Source: Bemisia tabaci (lineage: Eukaryota; Arthropoda; Insecta; Hemiptera; Aleyrodidae). From it: 64,000 nt of DNA. Positions 10,429 to 20,962 of this stretch are shown here, piece after piece (within the stretch, counting starts at the first letter, position 1; every line of letters begins with the position of its first letter). The stretch spans positions 54,466,851-54,530,850 of the forward strand of contig NC_092796.1 in NCBI RefSeq assembly GCF_918797505.1. The letters run 5' to 3'. The notes beneath the pieces are model-generated. The model made no database searches, was not told where the DNA came from, and saw nothing but the letters and a program-made list of their open reading frames with translations. The position numbers were made by a program, and so were the translations under genes.

Positions 10429-11802
10429 TTATAGCGCTCTTTGGCGCTGTGCGACGCCTAATCGCCACAAAGCTCGGTCTTCCCACAGGTCATCAGGGAG
10501 TTGACAATCTCTTATCTCATTTAACACCCCCTGTCGCCAACCTCTCACTGGGCGTCCCCTACGTCTCCTCCCAGGAGGAACCCAATCAAGCATCTTTTTT
10601 GGCAGCCTCTCTTCCGTCATCCTATTGACATGACCATACCAAACAAGTTGTTTGGTCATGACGTCGAACACGATGTCATTTTCGACTTCCATTATCTGAC
10701 GCACTCTATCATTACGGACCCGATCTCTCCTAGAAATTCCTGCTGACCTTCTCCAGAAATCCATCTCCGTTGCTCTTAGCATATCCTGTGTCCGTTTCTT
10801 CAGCTGCCAAACTTCACATCCGTATGTTAATATACTTTTGACTACAGCGTTGTATATCCTCCTCTTGTTATCTTTGGAAATCCGCTGATCCCAGAGGATT
10901 CCATTTAACATCGCTATAGCCTTCCTTGCTAAGGTGTTCCTTTCCCTGATAGCTTGATCCGTCCTTCCATCCTGGGTCAACCGCACTCCCAAGTACTTAA
11001 AGTGCTCGCAGCCTTTGATCTGCTGCCCATCCTCCAACTCAATGCTTTGCTGATCACCGCCAAAAGTCATCTTCTCAGATTTGGATATGCTGACTTCCAG
11101 ACCCCACTTCCGATACTCTTCTACTAGCTTGCGCATCATGTATTCCGCGTCATCTTGATCTTGAGCAACCACCACCTGGTCATCAGCAAAGCACAGAGTA
11201 AACAGAGTTTCGAGATCACCCAAGGGGACACCCATACCAGAGCATTTCTTTTTCCATTCTTTTAGCACGCACTCGAGATAAATTTTAAATAATGTTGGCG
11301 ACAAACAACATCCCTGTTTTAAACCCTTAGTCACATAAAATCCCGCTGACAACCCCCCATGGCACTTAACTTTGGTAAAACTCCCTTTATAAAATCGCTT
11401 AACAGCGTCAATCAACCCCCCGTTAAAATTCGATTTTTCCAAGGCCTCCCAAAGTTTCACCAACGGCACGCTGTCATACGCCTTCTGGAGATCCACAAAA
11501 ATCAAATGCAGTTCCTGAGCTACGGCCATTTTCTTCTCAATGACCTGGACAATAACAAAGAGGTGATCTATCGTAGACCTGCCAGCTCTAAAACCAGCCT
11601 GCTCCTCTGCTTCGTGATCCTGCCATTCGTCCTCGATCTTCGCTTTCAGTATCTTCCCGTACACTTTGCTTATTGTCCCGGTCACTGAGAGCCCCCGGTA
11701 GTTGTTACAGTCGTCCTTCCTTCCCTTCTTTTTGTAGATGGCCTTGATCCAAGACTCCTTCCACTCCCTTGGTACCTCGTCACCCCTGATGCATTGTTGC
11801 AT
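10429..11802 (-). pseudogene. LINE reverse transcriptase, N-terminally truncated
   Basis: 457 codons open from a Met inside the RT domain to the natural stop. It retains NNYRGLSV, GFRAGRSTIDHL, the first catalytic motif FVDLQKAYDS, GLKQGCCLSP and the catalytic FADD motif, plus the C-terminal region with WYGHVNRMTEE and a GRRRRGRP stretch. The endonuclease and N-terminal RT parts are missing because reverse transcription stopped early. The frame is open only because the insertion is recent; there is no sign of a host function. Confidence 0.88.
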
Positions 11803-11803
11803 C

Positions 11804-11840
11804 AGTTTTCTGAGGCACTCAAAGAGTGCCTCAGAAAACT
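11804..11840. repeat. 17-bp foldback at LINE 5' junction
   Basis: AGTTTTCTGAGGCACTC, then AAA, then GAGTGCCTCAGAAAACT. The first arm is normal LINE sequence; the second is an inverted copy absent from the full-length LINE at this place. Confidence 0.9.
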
Positions 11841-11926
11841 ATTTTTTTATACCTACATTTAAAAAAATTGCAAAATTTGCCGCCATGGGCCGCGGCCCAT
11901 GTGGCCACCCCCCACATCCAGCCCTG

Positions 11927-13244
11927 AAGGTCCGGGTTTTTTTTCTCCTTTTTTTGTAATGAACGAGAACTCTGCATTTATGCCATTTTAAAGACCTTAA
12001 CGTATTTCAAATTTCCTCCAATGTGCATTTAACCTCTGTAAATATCAGCTGGTCAACGACTTATCTTTCCCTTGTTTTCTCTCCCCGCAAGTTTGTTTTG
12101 TGGGAGAGAAATGCAATTTTAACATATTTTGAAGTGCTCCGGTTTTCATTTTATTTTTGTAGTTTGCAATCTTTCCCCGGATCGAGTTGTTTTTAACTGC
12201 CGTGTTTCTTGGATAATTACTTTGTTAATTCTAAACAAAATCGTCACTCCACCCATCGTGGCCGATAATTCCACATGAAGGGGGGGGGGGGTATCTTTTG
12301 CGGCCACACCTCTGATTTCACCTCACGAAAGTGATGCATTGAGGTATCTCGGTCTTCTAAGAAAGTCTATCGGTAATCGATTTCGGGATCAATTACGCTT
12401 TATAAATGAGTCAAGGCCCGCAAATAACCGAGTTACCCTCCTCGATTTTGTCCACTCCCGGGGCCAACGGAGGAACAGCGACTTGGGTGATGGGTCCAGG
12501 CGCTAATTTGGCGGAGCCCACCTTAAAATCGCCCGCGGGCGACCATAAGACATAAGTACATAACTACTTTTTAACAATGAGCCCTGGTGTCCATACAATT
12601 TAACGCTTTTTGGGGCTCATCTCAATTAGCAGTTACGCCTTTTCGTGGGGCGGGCGCGGGTCATTTGCTGGGCGGATCATGATCGGCGGAGGTGGCGGCG
12701 AAGTGAGCTCGTCACTCGTTGACCCGGTTACCTATTCATTTAGGCGGCCGAGCTAACCAAATCGCTTTTACGGTGTAACGAAATAAGAAATGACGTCTCA
12801 TTTGGGAATCCGACGGGAAACGCGCCGTCAAACAATCGCAACCGAGATAAAGTTCCTCTCATCTATTATTCCGCACCGGCCGACTTTTCTCCGGCCCTCC
12901 CGTTTTTCCCAAGTTCCAGTCCGGGCGTTGTCGTTTTTCGGGAAACTCCCGCTTTTCCGACGCCGAGCCGAGAATCCTCGCAGAAATACCGCGCTGCTTT
13001 CAATAATCGATCGATGTAAAAATGGAGGAAGCGCACTGGCAAAAAAATTTAGGGGCTATATAGGCATACCGTCCGTTCCGGATTCGAAGACCGAAAGTTC
13101 CGGTTGCTGGAGCCGTAGCTTTGATTGCTCCGGGCGCTACGCCTTCCTTCAATTTCTGCCTAAAAATCACCCAGTTTCGTGCATTTTAAGGTTAAAATAC
13201 TTTGAAATTGTTGCATTCAACAGGTTATACTATTTACAGGCATA
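11927..13244. other. Unassigned, GC-rich in the middle
   Basis: Contains a G-run at about 12281-12290 and a GC-rich part from about 12420 to 13150 with a 160-codon plus frame (12790-13272). That frame runs into element B and has no recognised domain, so I do not call it a gene. It could be a conserved noncoding island. Confidence 0.4.
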
Positions 13245-13501
13245 TAGACGGTGTAAGTCGGCAATCACATAACTCGTTTGCGGTGTCTGAGTATCTCCGC
13301 CTCTATGTTATTTTTTTTTAGAAGAGAACAAATTGACATGATTCCTTAAAGTTTTTGCAGAATTTTCTTCTCATAGAGAAGAAAAATCACTGCAGTTTTA
13401 ATGAATAGCCGTTGAGTAGTTTTCCGTTTAAAAAATAAAGTATGATAGGAAGTCTGTGACGTCGCAAATCGAGTTATGTGATTGCCGACTTACACCGTCG
13501 A
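13245..13501 (+). mobile_element. MITE family B, copy 1
   Basis: Ends TAGACGGTGTAAGTCGGCAA and its mirror ending CACCGTCGA, with arms continuing through 'atcacataactcg'. Flanked by TA at 13243-13244 and 13502-13503. The TA duplication fits Tc1/mariner-like or other TA-targeting superfamilies. No coding capacity. Confidence 0.8.
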
Positions 13502-13716
13502 TATGTTAGGCATGGTTGACTAACATACTGAATATATACTAACATTCTACATGTTTACTAATTGCCGAAATATATACTTTCTATTTGTGACACATGAAAA
13601 ATTCAAAAATTAAAAGATGTAAAAGAAAAAGAAAACACTGTTTGTAATGCTTCTTTTGATGGTATCAGCTTGCTGCGTGCAGTAAAATGAGTAAAATAAC
13701 AATGTATTGCGTTCAG

Positions 13717-14122
13717 TTAGGTCACGCAACTAAACTAACCTCCCGGAGAAACGAGAAGTATAACCAGATTTGAAGGCGTTCAAAGCGTTTGGTTGGGTCA
13801 CGCAACTAAACTAACTTCCCGGCAAAGCGGGAAGTATCGCCAGATTTGAAGGCGTTCTATGCGTTCGGTTGGGTCACGCAACTAAACTAACCTCCCGGCA
13901 AAGCGGGAAGTATCGCCAGATTTGAAGGCGTTCTATGCGTTCGGTTGGGTCACGCAACTAAACTAACCTCCCGGCAAAACGGGAAGTATCGCCAGATTTG
14001 AAGGCGTTCTAAGAGTTCGGTTGGGTCACGCAACTAAACTAACCTCTCGGCAAAACGGGAAGTATCGCCAGATTTGAAGGCGTTCTAAGTTCGGTTGGGT
14101 CACGCAACTAAACTAACCTCTG
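13717..14122 (+). repeat. 76-bp minisatellite, about 5 units
   Basis: GTCACGCAACTAAACTAACC recurs at 13721, 13797, 13873, 13949, 14025 and 14099, that is spacings of 76, 76, 76, 76 and 74 bp. Each unit also has 'cgggaagtat' and 'agatttgaaggcgttc'. The central units are nearly identical, so the array expanded recently. Confidence 0.9.
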
Positions 14123-14392
14123 ATCCCGGAGCGCGGACGGTATGTCAATACAGCCCGTATGAGTACGGCTCCTACGGCCGGTGTTTTTTTTTAGTGCGGG
14201 ATATCGAAGGTCATGACTATATAACAACATACTAGTCAGTTGTGATGGTCACAAAATTGTGTTTTATTGATAAAAAAAAAAAAATGCTCGATTAGTCTAA
14301 GAGCATCTGTTTGAAAACCAAGATTTTACGTTCTACGAAGAAAAAAATGTGTTTTTTTTTTTCGGTACTTTAGGTGAATTTACAGAAGTTTC

Positions 14393-14555
14393 GACCGAAA
14401 TATCGAATGAGTACTTCAGATAAGTGACCCGAACTTTGGCAGCTGGACCTATAGTTTCTGGATGCACGTTCTAAAAACTTCTGAGATCTCCGCTCCGCTC
14501 AGATGACCCGAGCTTAGGAACCTCGAGACCTATGCACGAAGTTTTTTTTTCCGTG
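14393..14555 (-). mobile_element. MITE family D remnant
   Basis: The right half of a D element: 'agtacttcaga', 'gacccgaactttggcagct', 'aaaacttctgagat' and an end 'gcacgaagttttttttt(t)ccgtg'. The left half is missing or eroded. Confidence 0.5.
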
Positions 14556-15639
14556 TAGGTATGTAATCATATGAACGCAAAAATCGCTTTTTGAAAATCA
14601 CAGCGAATGAATTTTTCCAACACGCTGACGCATAAAATGATTCCCTCCATCCAAACTATTTCACTCCACTGTTTCATGTGACCATAGTGAAAAAAACTCA
14701 GCGTCAAAATGTACCACTTGAATGAATGACGTCATCAGTCGTGTTCGTCAAACGGCGAGAATAATAACGATGACGCACAAGTTAATTTTTCACCAATTTT
14801 TGCAAGTCCCGTCGAGGACATCATTTACTCGGTAGAAAACTATAATTAATTTACCCTGGACAATCACAAACTAACGTGCTATTTCCCAATGATCTTATCA
14901 GTCGATATCATCGTGGACAAGAGAATAGAGTGTCAGTTCAGATGGCACCACTGCCGGAAGACCTATTTTCTTATTATCTCTGACTCATGTCCAAGCTATT
15001 GTCCATCAAAACGCTGGGATCTGCTTGATGATTAGTTATTGTTTACTGTTTAATTACGGTAATTAGGTAATAGAGGTCGCGATTTTTTCGGCACTTTGAA
15101 GATGGTGTGGCTGAGATCCTGATTATTCAGCTAATTTACGTATCCTTGATATTCGTTCATTTTTTTTCCCTCAAACTTTGATACTTCTCACTATATTGAC
15201 GTGCTTCGGATGAATCTCTTCACTAGCATGAAGCTAATACAAAACTAGCTCAAAAAATTCTGCCATGAGCAAATTGTATTTGAAAATACTCGTAATATTT
15301 CCTTGAAGCAGTATTTGAACTCAAATTAAATCACCGATAAATTTTTCATGCAATTTTTTGCAAATTCCAATGTTACAAAAGTTATGAAAATCGTTGCAGA
15401 ATATAAGAACGTTCAAAAAAAAAGAAAATGGTCGGAACTCATCAAAACAATTATTAGGGGGGGAGGGTGGGGGGATTAAATTATGCCTGCAAACTGCAGT
15501 AAGTAGATAGGAGACGAATTTTAAATACAATTTTTTCCTCAACGTATAATAAATATTTTACCTATAGGTATATTCATTTTGCAAAATGAAACCTTTATTT
15601 CTCGTGAAAAATCGCCTATATGTATGAATATACAGGGAA
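14556..15639. other. No gene recognised
   Basis: AT-rich. Only short frames, including a 73-codon minus frame at 15321-15542 without domain features. Confidence 0.45.
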
Positions 15640-15885
15640 ATAATAGCACATGTCTCTAAATTGAGCCAGAAATATAGTGGATTGCAAAGAATGTCCCCTT
15701 TCAAGCCTTCACAAAAACACAACGCAAGGTACCTCGTCGGTAACTCCTGGAGATTTAAACGCCCGGGTAAAAAAATCAACGTAACTTTTGCGCCTGTTCT
15801 AGCACAAACGTAGCAACTGTGCTTTAACTTACGTATCAATATTTTTCAATCAGTAGAATTCAAAGTTAATTCTATCCTTTTATCG
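15640..15885 (-). repeat. Interspersed repeat N, copy 1
   Basis: Matches 49870-50090 in order: 'cacaaaaacacaa(c/t)', 'aaggtacct(c/t)g', 'ggtaa(c/t)tcctggaga', 'ttaaa(c/t)gcc', 'aaaatcaacgt' and 'cttacgtatc(a/g)atatt'. A 30-bp fragment of hairpin X ('gagccagaaat', 'attgcaaag') lies just before it. Class unknown; strand arbitrary. Confidence 0.55.
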
Positions 15886-17030
15886 TAATAATTATAACTT
15901 TTCATTGTAACAATGCGCACAATTTATTTCGTTCCAACTCTTGGTGAGTATACATATTAAGATTCTGAATCAATATAAGACACAAAGCTGACAATTAGTC
16001 AATTAAAGGGTCATCTAAGTTAAATAGATATCTTGCTTTTCGGGAAAAGAGCGCTATTGCAAGTCAGCACCACCGACTTCCTTGCCATTAAATTAGAAGC
16101 CGGGTCTTACGTATGCCTTGCGAGCACGTACTTCATACTTCCGGAAAACACACAGCGTATTCTCACCTCGGCAGAGACCGTGTGAAAATCGAGACTACCT
16201 TCGCAAATAATTACACGTTTTGAGGCAAAAATAGGATTAATCATAACGCGAATATTACGTCTGTACTTAATCCCTCTGGTTTTACTTTTATTTAACCGGT
16301 CATTCACCAACGCTCGGTGTAATGAACACGTGCATCTCACTTTTAAAGAATAGGCTGACGACCATTAAACTTCACACATTTTTGTGGAGTGACTCACGGC
16401 TCATCCTATTAGATAGGTGTTGCGAAAAATAGAATATTGACTCAAAGCTTGTTCGTGGGAGTGGCAGGTGGATAAGTTTGCTTTCTCTTATGATCACTTA
16501 TATATCGGATGATCTAACGGCCAAAATAACTTTCAGCCTTAAATCTAAATATTCCTTTTTAAAATGTATAAATCTTTCCGGAAGAAGTCTTAAACAGAAA
16601 GCTACCATTTTATTCTCTCCAAGATTTAAGAATTTTCCTCTTTTTTTGAACGGAAATGAAATGCTAAGAAAATTTAAGGTGAACGCCATTACATCGGAGG
16701 TAGCTTACAAAATCATCCCCATCACTTTACAGTGGATAAATTGCGCTCGTGTATATAGAGTCCTATTCCTGTCTGAGTGTTTGCATATTATTTTGAGCCG
16801 TGGGAAGGTTACTTAAAACAATCAATCGCACGGAAAGGGGGCAGTTAACCCATTACTCGCTCACTTCCTTTCAATATATGCCGATGTTCTGAATTTGCGA
16901 ATAGCGAAGAACCTCACTACTTATTACCATGTTGATGGATTTTAAATGGTTTTTCGACGTTCATTGCAGATGAGCACTCAATATTCAAGGACAAAACTTC
17001 CTGTGGTTTTGAAGAACAATCGGACCACAT
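15886..17030. other. No gene recognised
   Basis: AT-rich with frames at 16107-16340 (-) and 16478-16816 (+) that have no recognised domain. The 16498-16689 stretch is open on both strands. Confidence 0.4.
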
Positions 17031-17149
17031 ATTTTGCAATATTGGGAACTACAATTTCTGGCTCAGTTAAGCAACAACGTCTCTATTATTTTAAAAGTAC
17101 ATAAGTGTTTTTATGGATGAGCCAGAAATTGTAGCTCCTGATTGCAAAG
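17031..17149. mobile_element. Small hairpin element X
   Basis: About 119 bp. Left arm: TTTTGCAATATTGGGAACTA then CAATTTCTGGCTCA. Right arm: TGAGCCAGAAATTG then TAGCTCCTGATTGCAAA. Probably a solo MITE. No clear target duplication. Confidence 0.6.
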
Positions 17150-17212
17150 TGAAGTCTAATTATTTTCTCTCATTAGGCCACGATAAGGCAGTGAGTTCTC
17201 AGCGTACCCAAT

Positions 17213-17470
17213 CAATTGGACTGAGTTAAGCAGAAAGGAACCAACCCACATTTTGGGAAAAATTGAGTTATGAGTGGTTTTAAACTCAACCACTGCTCTA
17301 ATATCTAACGCCGAAAATTCAAAGTTTTCGTTGGAGCAAATTTTGAAGAAATTGAAGTTGAAGTTTATCTTTTACATTGAGTCTTATGCAGGAGCTAAAC
17401 TTTAAACCTCTTTTTCTCGGTTCGATCCCGATGTGGCTTGGTTCCTTTCTGTTTAACTCCGTCCAATTGG
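17213..17470. mobile_element. MITE family M, copy 1
   Basis: Left TIR AATTGGACTGAGTTAAGCAG continues into AAAGGAACCAACCCACAT. It is mirrored at the right by ATGTGGCTTGGTTCC and TTTCTGTTTAACTCCGTCC. The interior has a further inverted pair around 'gagtggttttaaactcaacc'. Related to the copy at 48203. Confidence 0.7.
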
Positions 17471-17686
17471 TACGTGGTTTCGCCAGTTCCCTTATTGACG
17501 TAGAAAAAAATATGGCAGCAGCGTCATGGATTATTTATGAAGTACTTGCATTACAACTTAATGCTGCGCAACGTACCGCTTTACGCGATGCGCCGGGGGC
17601 AAAGACTTAGTAAAAGTAACCTTTTTGCCGTCCGTTCCTCCTCCTCGCACTTCCTTTCTTCCGTTTTTTCTGCTCTCCGCTCGAGA

Positions 17687-17849
17687 CATTGGCGAAGCGT
17701 GAACGATCGATTATCGATGTGCCCCCATTTGAAACTACGGTAAGGAATCGATTATTAAGGTGTTCATCGCAAACACCCTGTTCATCGATACTTTCCGGTA
17801 GCTTAAACGGCAGATCAATCGATTTATCGCGAAACACGCCACGCCACTG
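17687..17849. mobile_element. hAT-like MITE family K, copy 1
   Basis: Ends CATTGGCGAAGCGTG and CACGCCACGCCACTG. Flanking 8-bp duplications GCTCGAGA (17679-17686) and GCACGAGA (17850-17857) match at 7 of 8. Interior has paired ATCGAT motifs and the hairpin 'gtgttcatcgcaaacacc'. Confidence 0.8.
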
Positions 17850-18980
17850 GCACGAGACCTGGTATTACCACAGATTTACAGATTACTCGCGAGGTAATCT
17901 TAACGCACATCAGTAGCCGATGCGTTAAACAATAGCCATTGATTTTTCAACCACCAAAGGAGCGCTTAATGAAAGACTCGTGCAGCCGATAAGAGGGTTA
18001 CTCCGCTTTTCTCAACTTCGAGCTCGGAGATCCTCCTATCTATGTATATTAGTTTGATCGAAAGCCACGTTCCTCGCTGCCGAAAAGAGAACAGAATTTA
18101 GGCTGTCACGTGAGCAGTAAATAGATATTAATGAGTTTCTCTTAGTTTTACTCGGACGCTTATTAAACGTTTCATGGACTGAGAATAGGCCTTCAAAAAG
18201 GTGGTAATAATCTCTGTATCTCGATACGTCAAAGATAAAACGGGATGACCGAGATTTCCGGGCCGCATCCGGGGCCCTCCCTGAATATCGTCTCCTTTCT
18301 GATATAAAAGCGTATTTAGATTCCCACATGAGCCCCAGAAAGGATGGATTTATTTGTTGGATAGGGCTCACGTGGAAATTGAGTTACGTTCTTATGTCGG
18401 AGAGGCGACGATGTGTATGGACCATACATCCGAATTTTAGTTGAGGCGGTCGGAGTTTTTAAGTTACCGTTGCTGGCATATTATTTTTGACCTGTTTTCT
18501 TCTTGTCTATGCCATCGGGACTGTTTAAATCTGTAATAGTCCTGGAAAGTGTTTTAATCTTCTTTTACACTGACGAGCAATAACTGTTTTCTGTTCGTAA
18601 TTAGCATTGAATATAGCTTAATAATCGAGGATATCGTTAAAAGGGTGTGCACGGTTTCCAGTGCGATTAAGCTTATGCAGTTTTACATACCATCTGCAAG
18701 AAAATGAGACATTTTTTGACAGTTTTATTTTCACATGAATTTGAGCGAAAAATCAGAGCTTATTTTTGGGGATAAAAGCATAGCAGAGCTTTTAGATGGG
18801 TTAATATTGCATTAAAAGTTAAGTTGCGCAATTTTAGCAGTATTGCAAGCCTTGTAAACCCATTTACCAAAGATGTTCTCAATTTTGGCCCGATTCGGTT
18901 AGAAATTTTTACATGGAATAACCTCGAAAAATAAACCATGCCACATACCTAATCGTATTACTATTTATCTTCAAGTACCT
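17850..18980. other. No gene recognised; P-like remnant
   Basis: Mixed composition. Near 18822 'aagttgcgcaattttagcag' resembles the right arm of element P at 25443, so a decayed copy may lie at about 18690-18880. A 111-codon minus frame at 18036-18371 has no recognised domain. Confidence 0.35.
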
Positions 18981-18984
18981 TTGC

Positions 18985-19260
18985 TATTCACTCAAATTGC
19001 GACGTTACGAATACTCTCAAACATTTTGGAGTGGTTTTCTGTACCGGAGTCTATACAGCGCCTAAAAACGCCGAGTGGCATTGATATATGCATCATGTGG
19101 AACGGAATATTTTCTCCTTGCGGAGCGGAACCTATTCTTTTTGTGAATTGTCATACGTTTTATGTATATCACTCACTGTTTTTGGGCACTACATAGACAC
19201 CAGCACAGAATTTTACTCCAAAATTTTTAACAGTGTAGTCGGTCAGCTTGGTGTTATAAG
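18985..19260 (+). repeat. Interspersed repeat Q, copy 1
   Basis: Parallels 20315-20560: 'ggagt(c/t)(t)ata(c/t)agcgcc', 'aaaa(c)(g/c)ccgagt', 'ctccgcaaat/ctccttgcgg', 'cactcactgtttttgggcac', 'agaattttact' and 'taacag(c)agtgta'. Diverged. No coding frame of note. Confidence 0.5.
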
Positions 19261-19354
19261 GTCCATCCATGGGAGTAAAAACCCTACTGGACAATGCGCA
19301 AAGGTAGTCGAACAGGAACCGTATCGTAAGTCATGAAAATGTCACCCACCGCCG

Positions 19355-19586
19355 CACAGTGGATTGAGTTAAAAGGAAAAGTCGGACAAAATTCGAAAAC
19401 TTTAAACGCTTACAACTCCGTTAATACGAATTTTTGAGGTTCTGAAAGTGGTTCAATTGGTTTCCTCGTAAAATTTTCTTCTCGAAGCACCCTTTAAACT
19501 TCAAAATTAGACAAATGAACATAAAAATTTGCAGTTTTAGACAAATATTTCATGTCCGACCTCTCTAATTGACTCGATCCAGTGTG
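19355..19586. mobile_element. MITE family R, copy 1
   Basis: Ends CACAGTGGATTGAGTTAAAA and the mirror ending GACTCGATCCAGTGTG. Flanked by CG on both sides (19353-19354 and 19587-19588). The arms also share 'gtcggaca' / 'tgtccgac'. A second copy lies at 58429. Confidence 0.7.
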
Positions 19587-20035
19587 CGTCGTAGACTTCA
19601 GGCACAGTCCGGCGCGCGGCGTGTTTTTCCATGTGCTTCATGAAACTGTCAAAACGCGATTACAAACGCCTCGCCTGTGAAAAAAATGCGTAGCTAGCGA
19701 TGGCAACGCAGGAGCCTAGAAGGACTAGAGGGGGAGCTAAAGAGGGATTTTGTGTTCCGGAAGGGTAACCACGCGCGATTTCCTGTCTGGCTTGACCATA
19801 ACCCGAGAAGTTTATGCGGAGCGCGGCGGCGCGAAGCTCGTGGAGGAGGTTTCAGCCCCGCGACTAGAGCTCCGCCAGCTACCTTCGGGGCTTGACCAAT
19901 CCGATCCTCACTCATCTCCGTCTTGACTCTTGACGCTTTAACTTTCACGAGCTACACTTCATAGTGCAGCACCCTTCGCACAGTTCACCGTCATGCGTAG
20001 CGCGAGACACGAAATTAGTCCGCAATTGAATAGTT
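19587..20035. other. No gene recognised
   Basis: Moderately GC-rich. An 84-codon minus frame at 19694-19948 is arginine- and alanine-rich from base composition and has no recognised domain. Confidence 0.4.
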
Positions 20036-20261
20036 CACTGGAAAAAAAACACATTGGATCTAGAGTCCAGACTCTTAAAACATCGACAAGAAAAAGTACT
20101 CTTGATTCAATCAGAATCTAGCTTAAATCAAGAACCAAGCCTCTTAATTTAAGCGGATTTCCTTTTGATTCAAGCAAAAATCCGATTGAATCAAGAGTAT
20201 TTTTTCTTGTCAATGTTTTCAAGAGTCTGGACTCTAGATCCAATGTGGTTTTTTTCCAGTG
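20036..20261 (+). mobile_element. MITE family A, copy 3
   Basis: Complete hairpin with CACTGG and CCAGTG ends and the + centre 'ccaagcctcttaatttaagc'. Flanks are TT and CT (one mismatch). The right loop arm carries 'caaaaatccgattgaatc'. Confidence 0.85.
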
Positions 20262-20309
20262 CTCGTCTTGATAAGTGTTAAGTATGCACCGCACTGTCAA
20301 TAATTGAGG

Positions 20310-20560
20310 TGTCTAATTCGGTACCGGAGTTGTATAGCGCCCGAAAACCCCGAGTTATATGAATGCAACTTGGAATTAGAAGCGTGAGAACGTGTGACAC
20401 TCCGCTCACAGAGTGGATTCCGATCCGTAATAGCGGAAGTCATTCTGTAAGGATAGATTCTGCTCCGCAAATATTTCACTCGTCGTTTTTGGCCACTATA
20501 CATACGTACAGACTCCCGGACAGAATTTCACTAAAAAGATGTTAACAGCAGTGTAAGGTG
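20310..20560 (+). repeat. Interspersed repeat Q, copy 2
   Basis: Second diverged copy of the repeat at 18985, ending 'gttaacagcagtgtaaggtg'. It includes an extra part around 20380-20450 that copy 1 lacks. Confidence 0.5.
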
Positions 20561-20836
20561 ACTAGAAAACTGAGAAAAACCCTGTTTTTAGCTGAAAATG
20601 TTTGATGAATAGGAAATTTTTTTAACGCGTTATTCAGTTTAAACTGAATAAAGAAAAAATTTTTTTCATTGTCCTTACACTGCTTTTTTACTATCCTTAC
20701 GGAAAGAAATTTTATTGGAAACACAACACCTTGGTCAACGTCATTGATCGCGTATCGCTTCTTGCGAGAAAATTTCTGAATATAAATCGAAGGAACATGC
20801 GATTTCCGGATCCGGACTCTCAACCGCGCGGCTGTA

Positions 20837-20958
20837 CTGCTGTGTTACGGAAAAGAACCGTAAGTGCATTCTGGGTTGAGCCTTGAAACACTCAAGAGTA
20901 TACGCTAACCATGGTTCATATCGAAATGAACTTACTGCCCTCTTCCGTAACACGGCAG
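20837..20958. mobile_element. MITE family I, copy 1
   Basis: Ends CTGCTGTGTTACGGAAAAGA and the mirror ending TCCGTAACACGGCAG. Perfect 4-bp target duplication TGTA at 20833-20836 and 20959-20962. Core 'ttgagccttgaaacactcaa' resembles that of copy 2. Confidence 0.85.
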
Positions 20959-20962
20959 TGTA

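Larger units (their letters stand above)
10409..11840 (-). mobile_element. RTE-type LINE, 5'-truncated copy
   Basis: Minus-strand LINE fragment with the (TA)n 3' end at its low-coordinate side. It matches the 3' half of the full copy at 37578-40801, with one residue difference (Met for Ile) over 457 codons. Target duplication ATTTTTTTATA lies at 10398-10408 and 11841-11851. The 5' end carries an inverted duplicate (11824-11840) of LINE bases 11804-11820. It sits inside element G, so it is younger than that insertion. Confidence 0.92.
9732..11926 (+). mobile_element. hAT-like element G, copy 1, split by LINE
   Basis: The left end is CAGGGCCGGATTTAC and the right end, read inverted, is CAGGGCTGGATGTGGG. 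Flanking 8-bp blocks AAGGTCAA (9724-9731) and AAGGTCCG (11927-11934) match at 6 of 8 bases. Inside are diverged tandem units around 10020-10160, then a conserved tail ending 'gcaaaatttgccgcc'. The body is interrupted by the truncated LINE. No transposase is visible, so it is non-autonomous. Confidence 0.65.

Noticed and set aside
12790..13272. 160-codon plus frame
   Set aside because: No recognisable domain, and its end lies in MITE B.
13717..14122. CRISPR-like array
   Set aside because: The units are contiguous tandem repeats without unique spacers, in a eukaryotic genome.
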